A program made the position numbers and the translations under genes. Under the pieces are notes generated by a model. It worked only from the letters and a program-made list of their open reading frames with translations. It was not told the origin of the DNA and ran no database searches. DNA of 64,000 nucleotides from Dermatemys mawii (lineage: Eukaryota; Chordata; Testudines; Dermatemydidae). Positions 34,125-45,824 of this stretch are shown here, piece by piece. The DNA lies in contig ML677351.1 of assembly GCA_007922305.1 (NCBI GenBank), forward strand, positions 8,049,673 to 8,113,672, written 5' to 3'. How positions within the stretch are numbered: the first letter of the stretch is position 1; each line of letters opens with the position of its first letter.

Positions 34125-35874
34125 GTGGGTATACTACTTTTTTCATCACAGACTGAAAATCTCTTGTTTTACACAAGGGAAATTGATGCTCATCCACAGA
34201 ACAATACAACAAATGCTTAAATGGAGGATTGCAACAATCAGCTTCAAATCTATCATGTAAATAAAGGGAAGTACGTGTGAAATCTGTGGACAACTTAAAT
34301 CTTTCAACATAGGCTTGCACAAATATTAGTTTAAAACCCATCTAAAGCTCAAAGGTGAGTGGTGTTCTACAACTGATGTTATCTTCAGCAGTACAGTGCA
34401 GTGGTTAAAAAACTGAAATGACTGATCTGCTAGGAAACAAGTAATACATGTTTGCTTTCCCTGTCTGAATTTGTATTCCTTTGAAAGACGAGACTCCAGG
34501 AAAACTCAGACCTAACCCCCCACACTAAAATATTGCCACTGGCGTCTGCTTACGGACTGAAATAATAGGCCAATCATTTTGGGGGCATCGTCCTTTTTTA
34601 AAAAAAGTTCCCACACTCAGATGGCTGTCAATGGTGGTGCCAGTGAACCGTTACTCAAAGCCCCCCAAACACTTTGTAAACTAGAAGCTGGGAGGACAAT
34701 AGTAAATTTCAGTCCTAGAAAGAGATAGTGTACTGAATACACAATACCAAGCTTTGTCTGCTTGGGGCTACTGTTGAAGGAGAAGGCTACTTAATCTCCT
34801 CATTTGCCCAGGGGATTCTAACTGTTTTAATGTGTCCTTTTTGAGAGCCTGTGAACTGGACAATATAGGCTGGTAACAACTTTCTTTAGGACTACATCGG
34901 CAAAACCAAAAGCTGCCAACACAGAAAGCTAGCACAGTGGTGCTAATGAGCACAAAGAAGACCTTTAACTGTTTTCACAGCTACCCAGGGTAGGGTTTCA
35001 TGTCATTCTTTGGAGAAGGAACTAATTCTTTGGCATGTTTTATAAGAATCTAGCTTCTGTCACAGTGTGGAGAATGGCCTCTTCACCCATTTTTTTTGAA
35101 TAATAATAAAGCCTGATGCATCTTTAATGAATTGTGGGATTTCTGGGTTTTCTCCTCTTAATACACAGTGAAGACAGAAACCTGTATGTTCTTGGAGACT
35201 TTAAAAATATATTACACTTTAATTAAGGACTTCTATTGGTGAAAGTATGCTAAAAAGTTAACTATATATTAATACTAGGGTAAATTCAGATGTAGCAGAG
35301 TTATATCACTATGAACTAGTATAAGTTAGAGGAGAAGAGGCTCTTAATGCTTTGAGGATAAATGAGGGCTGCTGCTTTCTGTATTTCTACAAAAGGACAG
35401 ATATTTTCAATAATCTGGCATTTTCTCTGTTATGTGTTGTGCAAAGTCTTCGGTAAGCATAAAAAATACAAAATTGTAAATGTGGGGATAGAGATATTAA
35501 AACGTATGGAATAATACAAATAGAGAGTATAGGCTCAATAGTTTGATTGTCATGTTACTGTTAATGGGAACATTTAAATAAGACAACAAAACTCTATTCA
35601 AGAATCTTTTCAGAGAAGTGAGGGACTTGCTGAACAAGAGAAAACTTAAAATATGAAAGTACTACACTATAAGCACAAGACTTTCCTTTACCTAACAAAG
35701 TATCTTACTGTACTTAGTGTTACTGGTCATGCATTCTGTAGCATAATGTGGCCATAATGCACGTAAATCATATTTTCTCCTAGGTCACATTATATTTTTT
35801 CTATAGCGATTAGAATAGACACTGAACACCCAATCTGGGTGTATGTGTGTGGCTGTGTGTCCATCCTTTCTTTT

Positions 35875-35907
35875 CTCCTTATCACTCCCTCCCTCCCTCA
35901 CTCCTGT
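35875..35907 (+). repeat. 33-bp pyrimidine-rich sequence, first copy
   Basis: CTCCTTATCACTCCCTCC and the following bases through CACTCCTGT recur at 36,640-36,672 with one mismatch, 765 bp away in the same orientation. The wider flanks are unrelated. Confidence 0.8.
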
Positions 35908-36639
35908 TTTTCCCCAATTTTTGTATAAAAAAATTCAAAGATTAATGCACTGCAACTGCGGCTGAAGTGCTAACAAGAGTGCCAGGGCAAGGGGACAGGT
36001 TCAAGAGCTGCAGGCTGTGTGCTTTTTCGTGCAGTAGCGTAGGATAAGCAGCACATTTATCTCTTCATAATAGCACTTCTTATCAAATAATGTATGAACC
36101 GTATATAACAGACTCTCAGACATACTACAACCTCCAGCACAGCCACAGGTTTCAAAGCACACTAGTTGTCTGTTCTCTCTTTGTGAATGCACTCTCTGTC
36201 AGTCTCATGAGGAATCACACATATTTACTCATTTAACCAAAACAAAAACAAGCTGATCAGATTACAGCCATGAAAAATATATGTTGTGGTTAACCTGGAA
36301 ACATTAAATTAAACCTGTTTATAGTACTTTGGGGCCTCTCTAGCAAAAAATGATCTGCATGGGTTTAACTTATTCTGAAGCATGTTCTGCTGTACAACAA
36401 ATATTTGCTTTCATATCAGCTCATGCCTCTTGAGAATAGCTATGCAGGTGAGAATTTATGCTGAGAGGTTGGATTTACACCCATGGGTCATGAGCTAGAT
36501 TCATGACCCAATTTAGTAAAATGCTGATAATGCTTTTTGTTAACACTCTTTAAGTGCAGAGTGTTTCAGGAAGGGTGATTTATTGATATGGCTGAGATTC
36601 CTTCTTCTAGGACTTCCTGGTATATGGCTTGTAGCTTTA

Positions 36640-36672
36640 CTCCTTATCACTCCCTCCTTCCCTCACTCCTGT
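36640..36672 (+). repeat. 33-bp pyrimidine-rich sequence, second copy
   Basis: This matches 35,875-35,907 at 32 of 33 positions. Confidence 0.8.
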
Positions 36673-36713
36673 AGCCATGAACACTTACATCAATATGGCC
36701 TCTGGGCTTGGCT

Positions 36714-37008
36714 ACACTTAAAATTTCAAAGCACTGCTGCGGGAACGCTCCTGCAGCAGTGCTTTGAAGTGTGAGTGTGGTTCAGGAGGGCTGGGGAGAG
36801 CTCTCCCAGTGCTCCTGGTAATCCACCTCCATGAGGGGATTAGCTCCAAGCGCTCAGAGCCGGATGCCCACCACTCGGAGCCTGTCCAAACTAGCGTTTT
36901 AAAGCACTCAGATTTCCTGCATTCGGCGGGGGGGGGGGGGGGGGTGTGATTTTTCACACCACTGAGCCAGCAAGTAGAGCGCTATAAAATGCCAGTGTAG
37001 CTAAGCCC
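36714..37008. mobile_element. Non-autonomous DNA element with GGGCTTGGCTACAC inverted ends
   Basis: Left end GGGCTTGGCTACACT and reverse-complemented right end GGGCTTAGCTACACT match at 14 of 15. The interior has a hairpin (CAAAGCACTGCTGC paired with GCAGCAGTGCTTTG) and the reptile-type blocks AGAGCTCTCCC and ATTTTTCACACC. A G17 run lies at 36,928-36,944. No target duplication is clear. The superfamily is unassigned. Confidence 0.78.
36928..36944 (+). repeat. G17 homopolymer
   Basis: Seventeen consecutive G residues lie inside the preceding DNA element. Such a run could form a G-quadruplex and is also error-prone in sequencing. Confidence 0.9.
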
Positions 37009-37076
37009 TAAGTCTCCTCTCTTTTTTAGTGGGGTAAATCATAAGTAGTTTCCGTGAAGACAATGGAGCTACACTA

Positions 37077-37192
37077 GGATGACCAGATGTCCCAGTTTTA
37101 TAGGGACAGTCTCGATTTTGGGGTCTCTTACTTATATAGGCTCTTATTACCCCACCCCATCCCAATTTTTCACATTTTCTGTCTGATCACCC
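37077..37192 (+). mobile_element. Mariner-like MITE, 116 bp, copy 2
   Basis: It runs GGATGACCAGATGTCCC to GTCTGATCACCC, flanked by TA at 37,075-37,076 and 37,193-37,194. It has exactly the same length as the copy at 14,971 and the same internal TTTATAGGGACAGTC. Confidence 0.85.
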
Positions 37193-37194
37193 TA

Positions 37195-38774
37195 AGCTAC
37201 ACAAGTATTAGAAGAGAACCAGATTTATAGTATCTAAATATCAGCATACCTTTTACTGCATATCCTCTAGCAACTACACACCTCATACTGACTGAGTTAA
37301 AGGCTCATAGGAGCAAGGTTAAGGTGAGTAGAGAAGGGGAAAGGCTACAGTCGGTATTATACATGCTCTGACAAGTGAGTTTTATTTAGTCAGAAATAAA
37401 CCCAGCAGATGCTGAGATCCAGAAGCCAATAGAGCAAACTCAGGTTAGCCTTTCTCTGGAGGATTTTTGTTTTGCTAATTCCCTGTATTTCTATTCAACT
37501 AAAATTCTTTTTATTATGGCTCAGTATTCAGAGATTTTCTGTGCTGCCAAGTGAACTGATTTGATTTTCCCGAGGAATCATCGCAGCAATTCCATGCAAT
37601 TCAAAACCTGGCCAACTGCTCTACGCTTCCCTTCTTCCCCTGCAGTCTTTACATGGAGGCTCAAACCAACCCTTCCCTAGTGTTTTATGGAATGTATAAG
37701 ATAGAGCACACACTCAGCATTTTGAAAGTACCACCTGAGATCAGCTGTAATATGTTTACCTAAACAGACTATAATGATTTAAGGCCTATTGCTGCTGTTC
37801 AAGAAAAAGGACACACACACACACACTTGTATGCCATCTGAACTTGAAGCTCCCAATATAGCAGGTGTGTCATGTGCTTGGTGGAGGGGAAGCACATGTG
37901 GCTGGAGGACTCTTGAGCTCCCTGGCTGTCAGAATGACCCTTTGGAGGCCATGGCAGCTAGGAATAAATTGGCCCTGAGACTACTCTAAATTATACTGGG
38001 TTTAAATAGGCCCAGGATCACAGGACATAAAGGGTGCTTGCAGCACCTTTATCCCTCTCGCCTAGGTCTTGTGCTGAACATAGCTCAGTTGGACTAAAGG
38101 ATCAGACCCCATGTCTTCTCATTCAGACATAAAGCCTAATATATTTGGGGTATTTAAAGCAGGAGAGAAAATTCCAAGTGTGGAAAGTGGAATCTGTATT
38201 TTTGGTTTGCAGAGGGAAATTCATCTACATTTTCAACATAATTTATGGCATAAAAATATAGCTACTTGGCCTCAGACAGCTGGTCTGGGATCCTCATGAA
38301 TCAAGCAAGAAAGTGGGAGTGGAGATAGGAAGATTCATTATATAAATCTCTCCCCCCATTTGGCTCTCTCAAGCCCAAATCTGCATCAGAACAGAAAGGC
38401 TTCGGTGGCTTGGCTGCATGTGAAGCCAAATTCTGCAACCTACTCTGACTTCTGTGGATGGAGAGAGCCCGTTGGTAGTTATAAATTACAGAGATCCCTC
38501 CACTAATGTAAACACAGCTACTTTCACACATCTGTGTTCTATTAAATGAACAGTGGTTGCCAAAACAAGTATTATCATTTCCACCAATAAATAAATAATA
38601 TTCTTAGGGCTAGTCACAAGAAAACTTAGCTTTATTGACATCGTTAACCCTGCCTCCACAGATTAATGCTAGGACTCCAATCCCGTGGGCAATGTGAGCT
38701 TTGTGTGCAAAGCAAGACTGGTTCAACGCAATGCAATAATACAAAATACATAATTTCTGGAAACTTTACAATTC
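37195..38774. other. Noncoding stretch
   Basis: It holds an (AC)8 run at 37,811-37,826. No gene or well-defined repeat is recognised. Confidence 0.5.
37811..37826. repeat. (AC)8 microsatellite
   Basis: This is an uninterrupted AC dinucleotide run. Confidence 0.95.
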
Positions 38775-38850
38775 CAGTGGAACCTCACGAATTCAGAACG
38801 AGTGAGCGCCCCATTGTGAATTATTCAGTTTTGTGAATTAGGGAGTTTGT
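38775..38850 (+). mobile_element. Tigger-like terminal fragment
   Basis: CAGTGGAACCTCACGAATTC followed by CAGAACGAGTGAGCGCC resembles a pogo/Tigger end of the CAGTGGAACCTCGC type. Only one end is present. Confidence 0.45.
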
Positions 38851-40922
38851 TGCAAATCTTCCCATTCAGTATCTTTGTGGATGGATCCAGGGAAGGAATC
38901 TACCTTCTTTCTCATCCAGCCTTGTTCCCCTCTCCCCTCAGAAGCTGTGAAGCAACTGTGGAACTCTTTCACAGACACTAATACATCCATGAAACAGTAG
39001 TAGCCAACCATACCCCTCCATCCCACCTGCTTTCATGGGAGAAGTATCATTCTAGCAGCATGTTTTACAGCAGATTTATAAATCACACTACAATATAGTA
39101 TATGTCCTAGAACCCTATGAATTATTATCAGACTGAACTGAAACTAAACTACACAGATCAAATTACATGAAGATAGCCTTTGTTATGGAGAAACATTGGT
39201 TTTAATGATGAGCAAATCCTGTCCCCTCATCGGTAAGTGTGGAGGGCCTCCTGGTGGTGGAACTGGTGCAGCAAGCAGTGTGTGTGAGAGAGAGCAGCTT
39301 CTCTACTGTGGATCTCAGCTCCATAGCTGTTCTCTATGCACCATTAAACAGATAGTTGAGTAGGGAAAGCTGTGGAGAAACTAGTACTATGGTTGCCTGT
39401 GCTATATCTGCTTTGTAGTTAAACACAGGAATTCAGTCTCTAGTGCTGTTAAACCGACATCTTTGACAAGCACTGAGAAAAGGTGTAAAGTAATCAAATG
39501 GATAATATCTATCTTCCCTCCTCCTCCATTTCTCCAGGGTGTTAGGACACATTGTCACTCTGTAAATATGATTTTGTTTAAACTTCACTAACATATCCTG
39601 TATTTTGTCTTTGTTTCCCTCCTCATGTAGGGCTTACTAAAAGGCATTTTTGCTAAATCAAAAGATTTCCTCTTTAGAAATAGCCTGCTCCTCCTGACTG
39701 ACTCCCTTCAGTGGTGTCACAATCCAGTATTTTTCAACAATGATGGGAAAAAGAATAGAGGGAAATCCAATGGAAGCATGACTGATGGGAACCAGAAACT
39801 TACAGTGGTGTCATTATCTTTAAATTACCTGGAGCTGTACTCAAGAAAGCATAGTGACTTGAATGCTGTGATCTCTTTAGATAGATACCTCCAGGTAACT
39901 TGAAAATTAGTCAGTCCAGTCATTAAGAAATTTAAAAAACAGTGTGTGTGTGTGTGTGTGTGTACACATGTGCCCTCAAGTACCCAAATCTTTGCCATAT
40001 GCAGCTATTTCTTTTCTTGTAGTAGACAGTCAGAAGTGGTTCTAATCAGGAGGGATCTGAATGCAGACGATTGCAGAACAATTCAGGAAGGAAACTCCAT
40101 GTAAAGGAGGACATATTTGTGAGAGAAGTGAACAAACATGGAAAGGATAGCATATTTGGCAGGGCAGATGGGATGAGAGAGCAGCATGAGAACGAATAGA
40201 GGGAGATAAGTAGGAAGGGGCAAAGTTATGCAAGGACAAGCTCTGGATGCAGTGTACGTTGAGGAAGCCAGGGGAAGGATGCAGAAGGGGTGGGGGAGAC
40301 ACAGTCAAATGTGAGATGCAATGCAACAAACCCATAATTCTGCCGATGGCCAAAGAGACATATTTTTTCTCCCCTCATGAGGAGTATTCACCGGCTAGCA
40401 TGTTTCCTTAAACAGTATCAGTATATTCAGAAGAAGGTAGTATGCAGAAAATAAGCATATTTTTGCAGTTTAAAAAAAGTAGGAAAACTATACTGTGTGA
40501 ATACTAAACAGTTTGATACACTGAAATGTTAAATACAGTACTCATTATATGCCGATTGAATTTACAGGCCTCAGTGGGATCAATTTGCTTATTACAGTTT
40601 TTGTAGAAACAAGTATACACAATAGCAAACGCTGTGCATTAATTCCTCACAACCATCTGTCTTCATTTGCTGGTAGCTTTCTGAAACATTTGTCTTTTGA
40701 TGGAGTTAGAACAGTGGTGATTTTACTCTCCCTAAACGTTCAATCTATTTAGCATTTGCGAGTTATTGGAGAGTGTGGAAATTAATTGGTGCATAAAGGG
40801 GCGCTTTCTGGCTAGGCCACAACTCAAAATGCTGAACAAAAAACCCACATACACTTCTATTTGGTACAAAAAGGAGCACAAACTGCCTAGTAAAAAAGGT
40901 GTAATCAAAGTGCTGCTTCTGA
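38851..40922. other. Noncoding stretch
   Basis: No gene is seen. A GT run lies at 39,942-39,962. Confidence 0.5.
39942..39962. repeat. (GT)10 microsatellite
   Basis: This is an uninterrupted GT run followed by TACACATG. Confidence 0.95.
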
Positions 40923-41184
40923 GGCCTGGTCTACACTAGGAACTTAGGTTGATATAACTACGTCACTCCAGGGCATGAAAAATCCAAACCCCTGGGCGAC
41001 ACAGTTAAACTGACAGTGAAGACAGTCCATGATCAACAGGAGAATTCTCCCATCTACCTAGATTTTGGCTCTAGGGGAGGTGGAGTATCGATGCTAATAG
41101 GAGAAGCCCTCCTTTTGATACAGGCAGTGACTTCCATGAAGCACTACAGCAGCGGTTCTGTAGCATTTTAAGTGTAGACCAGCC
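40923..41184. mobile_element. Non-autonomous DNA element with GGCCTGGTCTACAC inverted ends
   Basis: Left end GGCCTGGTCTACACTAGG and reverse-complemented right end GGCTGGTCTACACTTAAA match after a one-base gap. TGA occurs on both sides (40,920-40,922 and 41,186-41,188). The interior includes TAACTACGTCACTCCAGGG, a block known from amniote MITEs of this type. It has no coding capacity and the superfamily is unassigned. Confidence 0.8.
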
Positions 41185-41599
41185 TTGACTACTTCTGACC
41201 TGGTGCATGTGGAGACATTCTGTCCAGAGCCAGGCAAAACACTTCCAGCCACTGGTACTTAGCTGATGCAATGGCACGCATAAGGCCTTCTGCATACTTC
41301 TGGTTGTAAATGCTGAAATGGAGCACTGAAAGTACAGACACGTCAAGAAAGTTAAGATAGCTGAAAGTCACACGGCATGATTAAATCACCATAGGAGGAG
41401 GAGGGGGTGAATTTGTGGCTACGGCAATGGTTTCCCACTGTTTGAGATTGACATCCCCCGCTCCCTTTGGGATGGAGCTGTGCCCACCCTGCACCTTCGC
41501 CTTTCACACTGTGGCATGGTTGTGTCATCGCACCTATGTTTTGTCCATCCTTTTCCTTGGCCTCTCTAAAGATAGAGATGTGGATTAGCCACACAGGTT
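41185..41599. other. Noncoding stretch
   Basis: The long antisense frame at 41,352-41,903 overlaps this and the following SINE and is not a credible gene. Nothing else is recognised. Confidence 0.45.
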
Positions 41600-41850
41600 T
41601 TATGAGCCCTGCCCCTTGGGAGTCAGATCGCTGGGATATAGGTCCAGTTCTGCCGTGTGACTTTAGACAAGTCATTTCACCTCTTGGGACCTCTGTTTTC
41701 CCTCTCACTTTTTGCCTATTTAGTTTGTAAGATCTCTGGGCCAGGGACTGTCTCTTAGTATGTGTTTGTACAGTGCCTAACACAATGGGGCTCTGAGCTT
41801 GGTTAGGGTCTTTAGGCACTACTTTAATACCAATAATAATAATTAAGATG
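41600..41850 (+). mobile_element. MIR/CORE-SINE, core plus 3' tail
   Basis: The core reads GTGTGACTTTAGACAAGTC, ATTTCACCTCTTGGGACCTC, TGTTTTCCCTC. The tail continues CCAGGGACTGTCTCTTAG, GTACAGTGCCTAACACAATG, TTTAGGCACTACTTTAATAC and an AATAATAAT end. It is the most complete copy of this SINE in the window and shows that the tail fragments at 23.4, 46.5 and 50.2 kb belong to it. Confidence 0.82.
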
Positions 41851-44610
41851 TAGCAATAGGATTCCAGGCTATGCCTCAGCTCTTCCTTTATGAGCTTGGG
41901 CAAGTCACTGAGACCAAAAGTGTTTGTTTTGTTTTTTTTAATGTAAATACATGGGACTGATTCTCCGCTCCTAGTTACTCTTGATTTACACTAATGTCAA
42001 TCAGATGAAAATCAGACCCCTTAAATGTAACAATCATAAGGTGCTTTTTTGGCTAAAGTCCAAAGCTGTATTAGTTTTATTTGGTTAAGCCTAATAATAC
42101 CATCATTAATCATTTTATGTTTTAATAACCTACTCCCAATGAAATAAGTGATTAATCTTAATATATGGACTGTCTATTGTTTTGTATTTTCTTTGTCATC
42201 TTTAATATGGTTGGCAAGTGTAATTTGTGAGCAGTGTGTTTATGCAGCACATTTGCTTGTTAGGTTCATATACATCTAGCATCTTAGAGATAAGGATGTA
42301 TTTATTTGTGCATATGCAGTATTGATACATACTCTTTAGGCACTAGATCATGCCATTTAGGCACAGCCCAAGGTAAGGCTGGTGTGACAATGTTATATCA
42401 CCCTAAGGTGAGCACTGGTCAACTTTAGGGTGGCAGGGCACTTCTCCGAGCCCCCCAAACAAGGGGAAAGGAACACTTGCTATAACACCCCTCAACTGGG
42501 TGCAGCTTAGTTCTCTTGCATACCCATGCTGTGGGGTAGTGTGGAGAAGCGGGAAGAGAGACCATGGTTCCATCTCCTCCTTGCCCACTTTAGAGCACTG
42601 TGCAGTGCTGAGGGACTAGGGAAAGGGCAGTCTCTGCACACATTTGTTCAGTCCTTTGCTCCCTCCTTCCACATGCGCTTATATCAGAACCAGAGAATGT
42701 CCGGCCCATCCTTATATGTCCCTTTGCCTTAAAAAAGTGAAAATTCTAACACGTTGTTTGAAATTGCAACCAGTAAGAGCTGTATTTAACAAAAAAAACA
42801 AAATTACATTTGTGTTCATTCACTGATAGACCATAGACTTTGAAGGCTTTGTGATTCTTAAATGGCAGGCTGTCGTGTTTTTTAAATACCCTATACTCTG
42901 CTTTTCCCTCACAGCAAAAGATCTGGTAACATTTATGTGGATTAATGAAAACAGATGTTTGTGCAGTATGTGCACCAGGTATTATGACTATGTCTACACA
43001 AAAGGTTATGGAAAAAACGTGACTGTGCTATATTACATGCTGTTTTCTAGGTCCCCACTAGAGGGAGATCATTAGAAAGCAGAACAAACATTCTTTCAAT
43101 GTCTCAAAAACAAGTGCAAGAGAATGATCACATTTCTGTTTAAGCAGGCCTCTTTGGATGACTTTGTGTTTAAGGAATCATAATCAAACAGAAAGCTGCC
43201 TATACCTGTTTTCCAAATAGTTCACAACAATATACGTATGCAAAGGAAGCTCCTGCAAATTATTATTGTTTTTCGTACACTAAAGGTTTTTTTTCATATT
43301 TGAAACTGTAAGCAGATTTCTCACTTTTGAACTGCTTTTTATTAGAACTTGTTGGTTTTGTAATTGTTTGTTTATATCCTCTTTTTGGATAAAAATAATA
43401 AAACTTCAATTTATGTTGATTAAAAATGTAAGCAATACAATATCACATATTGATATTTTGCCCTTCTCTTCATATTTATAGTTATGCTACATCTATTCTA
43501 AATCACGCATCTCAAGGAAATACTTAACAATGTCAAGTGTTCTGCATTTATTAGTTTCAGCCTGTCTTGATTATCAATACCTAGAGAGAGAGGGCAGCTA
43601 CTCATATAGATAGGGAGAAACTATTTAAATCATATTAGGCTTTAGAACGTAGAATTAGTTGAAAGAATGCAAAATTATAAGTGTAACTATTTTCAGTTTG
43701 TATATTTAATAAAAAATATAATGAAACAAGCCTGGGAACATGCCATGTCCGAGGACGTGCTCCTTCCACTAATTAATGTCTTTTAGTTATTTGCTTAGGG
43801 ATATATTCTTCTATTGATATGCCTGCATGACTCTCATTAAGAGGATAATCCATCCCTATAGTTTACCATGCGTCCAAATTTCTAATATTCTCAGGAGTCA
43901 TCCTTTCTGTCACTCGAGAAAGGAGATCAGGATCATTGTAACTCTGCTCCTTTTGTGTTGAAGTACCATACATACATATATACAATGAGCTTCATTCTAC
44001 ATAGTTTTGCCCATTGAGTAGTCATTTATACCTGTGCAAAGTCAGAGTAAAATATTACCTAATCAAAATGGCAGCATTCTTTACACCTAGACAAAGTGGG
44101 TAAGTGACTACACCAGGGGCAAAGACCACTAATATGCATACAATATTTAAATATGTTTACATATATATACACACATCTGTTTATCTCGACTGTGCAGACA
44201 AAAATCAGATGGAGTACATGACAGTGAGTGTGGTATAAAATGTTTTATTGACATAGAATCTGGGATATTCACAAACACAATATATGGGTCATCTCAAAGA
44301 AGAGCTGTCAGCAAGTTTCTATCTATGCCACATATGTTGTAAAAAAATGACTTTAAGATGCCTGAGTTCCATATTGCCCTGCTTATAAATCCAGATGCTT
44401 CATGTGTCACCGATCTGGGACAGACTCTTGTCCATCTGTGTCTAAATCAGGTGTAATTTTAGGGGGAAATTGCATATTTAGGGAAAAGAGGAAGACTTTC
44501 TCTACCAGGAAATTTTCAAATCACTTTATAGGCAGTTAAGATTTTACAATATGGTTAGCATACATAAGAGCTGCTATAGCAGATCAGACTTGAGCTTAGC
44601 TGAGTGAAAT
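41851..44610. other. AT-rich noncoding stretch
   Basis: No gene is seen. Positions 42,400-42,700 are somewhat richer in GC but show no motif I can name. Confidence 0.5.
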
Positions 44611-44697
44611 TCTTTTCATAATTAAGTTGGCATTTGAATCTGAACTGCAGCCCCAGAAGTGTGACAGCGCTTTTATCCAATAAGCTACTTGGCCCTT
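44611..44697 (-). repeat. tRNA-like SINE fragment, first copy of an 87-bp duplication
   Basis: On the minus strand it reads TAGCTTATTGGATAAAAGC (A-box-like) and, 30 bases on, GCAGTTCAGATTCAAAT (B-box-like), as in tRNA-derived SINEs. The same 87 bases recur at 45,738-45,824 with two mismatches. Sequence just beyond both ends differs. Confidence 0.6.
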
Positions 44698-44751
44698 TCT
44701 CAGACGGCGGCCAGAACCAGATGCTTCAGAGGAAGACTGAGGAAATTTGCA

Positions 44752-45134
44752 TTAGGAAAACCTTGCACTATGGCACTAAAAATAGCAGTGTAAGCATTTC
44801 TGCTGGGCTGAGGGTCAGGCTGTGAGACCCACCCACCTTGTTGGGTTTCAGAGCCTGAGCTCCAGCCCAAGCGGAAACGTCTACACTGCTATTTTTTGTG
44901 CAAGGCTCATGACACAGAGTCTGTAGCTTTGGGTACTGAGACTTGTTTTCTTGGGGCATAGGTGCTGAAACTAGAGGTGCTGGGTGCTACCAAACCCCAT
45001 GGCTTGAAATGGTTTCCATCATATACAGGGTTTACAGTTTGGTTCAATAGCTCTCAGCACCTCCACTGTACACACTGTTCCAGTATTCCTGCCTTGATGT
45101 TTTTCATCTGTTTTTTCGCACTGTAGACATACCC
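44752..45134. mobile_element. Palindromic MITE (GGGTATGTCTACAC family) carrying a nested insertion
   Basis: The right end GCACTGTAGACATACCC and an inner CCTGAGCTCCAGCCCAAGC and GTCTACACTGCTATTTTT match the copies at 56,678 and 12,416. The left terminus is missing or degraded. Another repeat interrupts the right arm at about 44,957-45,095. Confidence 0.62.
44957..45095 (+). mobile_element. Repeat nested in the MITE
   Basis: CATAGGTGCTGAAACTAGAG, GGTTTCCATCATATACAGGG, TTTACAGTTTGGTTCAATAG, CTCTCAGCACCTCC and TGTTCCAGTATTCCTG follow the order of a common reptile/bird repeat. It lies between the two halves of the host element's right arm. Confidence 0.55.
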
Positions 45135-45737
45135 AAAGGGTTCTCTCAAAGCCATGTCTCTAAGAGGCCATCATGATTTAAAAATGAAAGGTTGAATTGT
45201 GGCCCCCTTGGCAAAACCACCATTGACTTCAATGGGGCCAGGATTTCGCATAATATTTCTAATTTTCCAGAGAAGGCAGAGTAGTAAAAGTAGTACATTT
45301 TTCAAATGTTTTGATGTCTTTGCTTCCTTATGTAAATATAAAATATTCAGATTTTCACAATTTTGTCATGAAACGATAGGCAGCACATTTCACATACAGC
45401 AGGGATATGCACTGTGCATTCACAAAATGTTATCATCTGACCTGAGAATACTTTACATATGACTCAAAATGACAGAGATTAGCAATATAGCATGTAGAAG
45501 TCTCTTATTTTTGCCACAGAGGTAAAATACGGGCAGCAGTACTGAGAGCTTCTTATATACTTATATACTTTGTCCTGGGAATGACCTCAACTTTGATGTA
45601 GCACAAAATTAATTCAGCATATCATCCTGCTTCTTGGCCTCCGTTTAATAGAGACTGTCATTCCTGCCAGATTATCCCATATAAAGTGATTTGATAATAT
45701 GGACTGATTTCCAAAATGAATTAACCAAGACGCAAAC
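45135..45737. other. Noncoding stretch with a palindromic motif
   Basis: CATTGACTTCAATGGGG at 45,221-45,237 is the clearest example in the window of a recurrent palindromic repeat core. Nothing else is recognised. Confidence 0.5.
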
Positions 45738-45824
45738 TCTTTTCATAATTAAGTTGGCATTTGAATCTGAACTGCAGCTCCAGAAGTATGACAGCGCTTT
45801 TATCCAATAAGCTACTTGGCCCTT
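45738..45824 (-). repeat. tRNA-like SINE fragment, second copy of an 87-bp duplication
   Basis: This is near-identical to 44,611-44,697 in the same orientation, 1127 bp away. The two differences are C/T and G/A transitions. Confidence 0.6.

Larger units (their letters stand above)
34125..36713. other. AT-rich noncoding stretch
   Basis: No gene is seen. Apart from a short pyrimidine-rich duplication (35,875 and 36,640) nothing is recognised. Confidence 0.5.

Noticed and set aside
41352..41903. 183-residue open frame, minus strand
   Set aside because: It lies antisense to a recognisable MIR/CORE-SINE and adjoining noncoding DNA, has no domain, and its composition follows the repeat.
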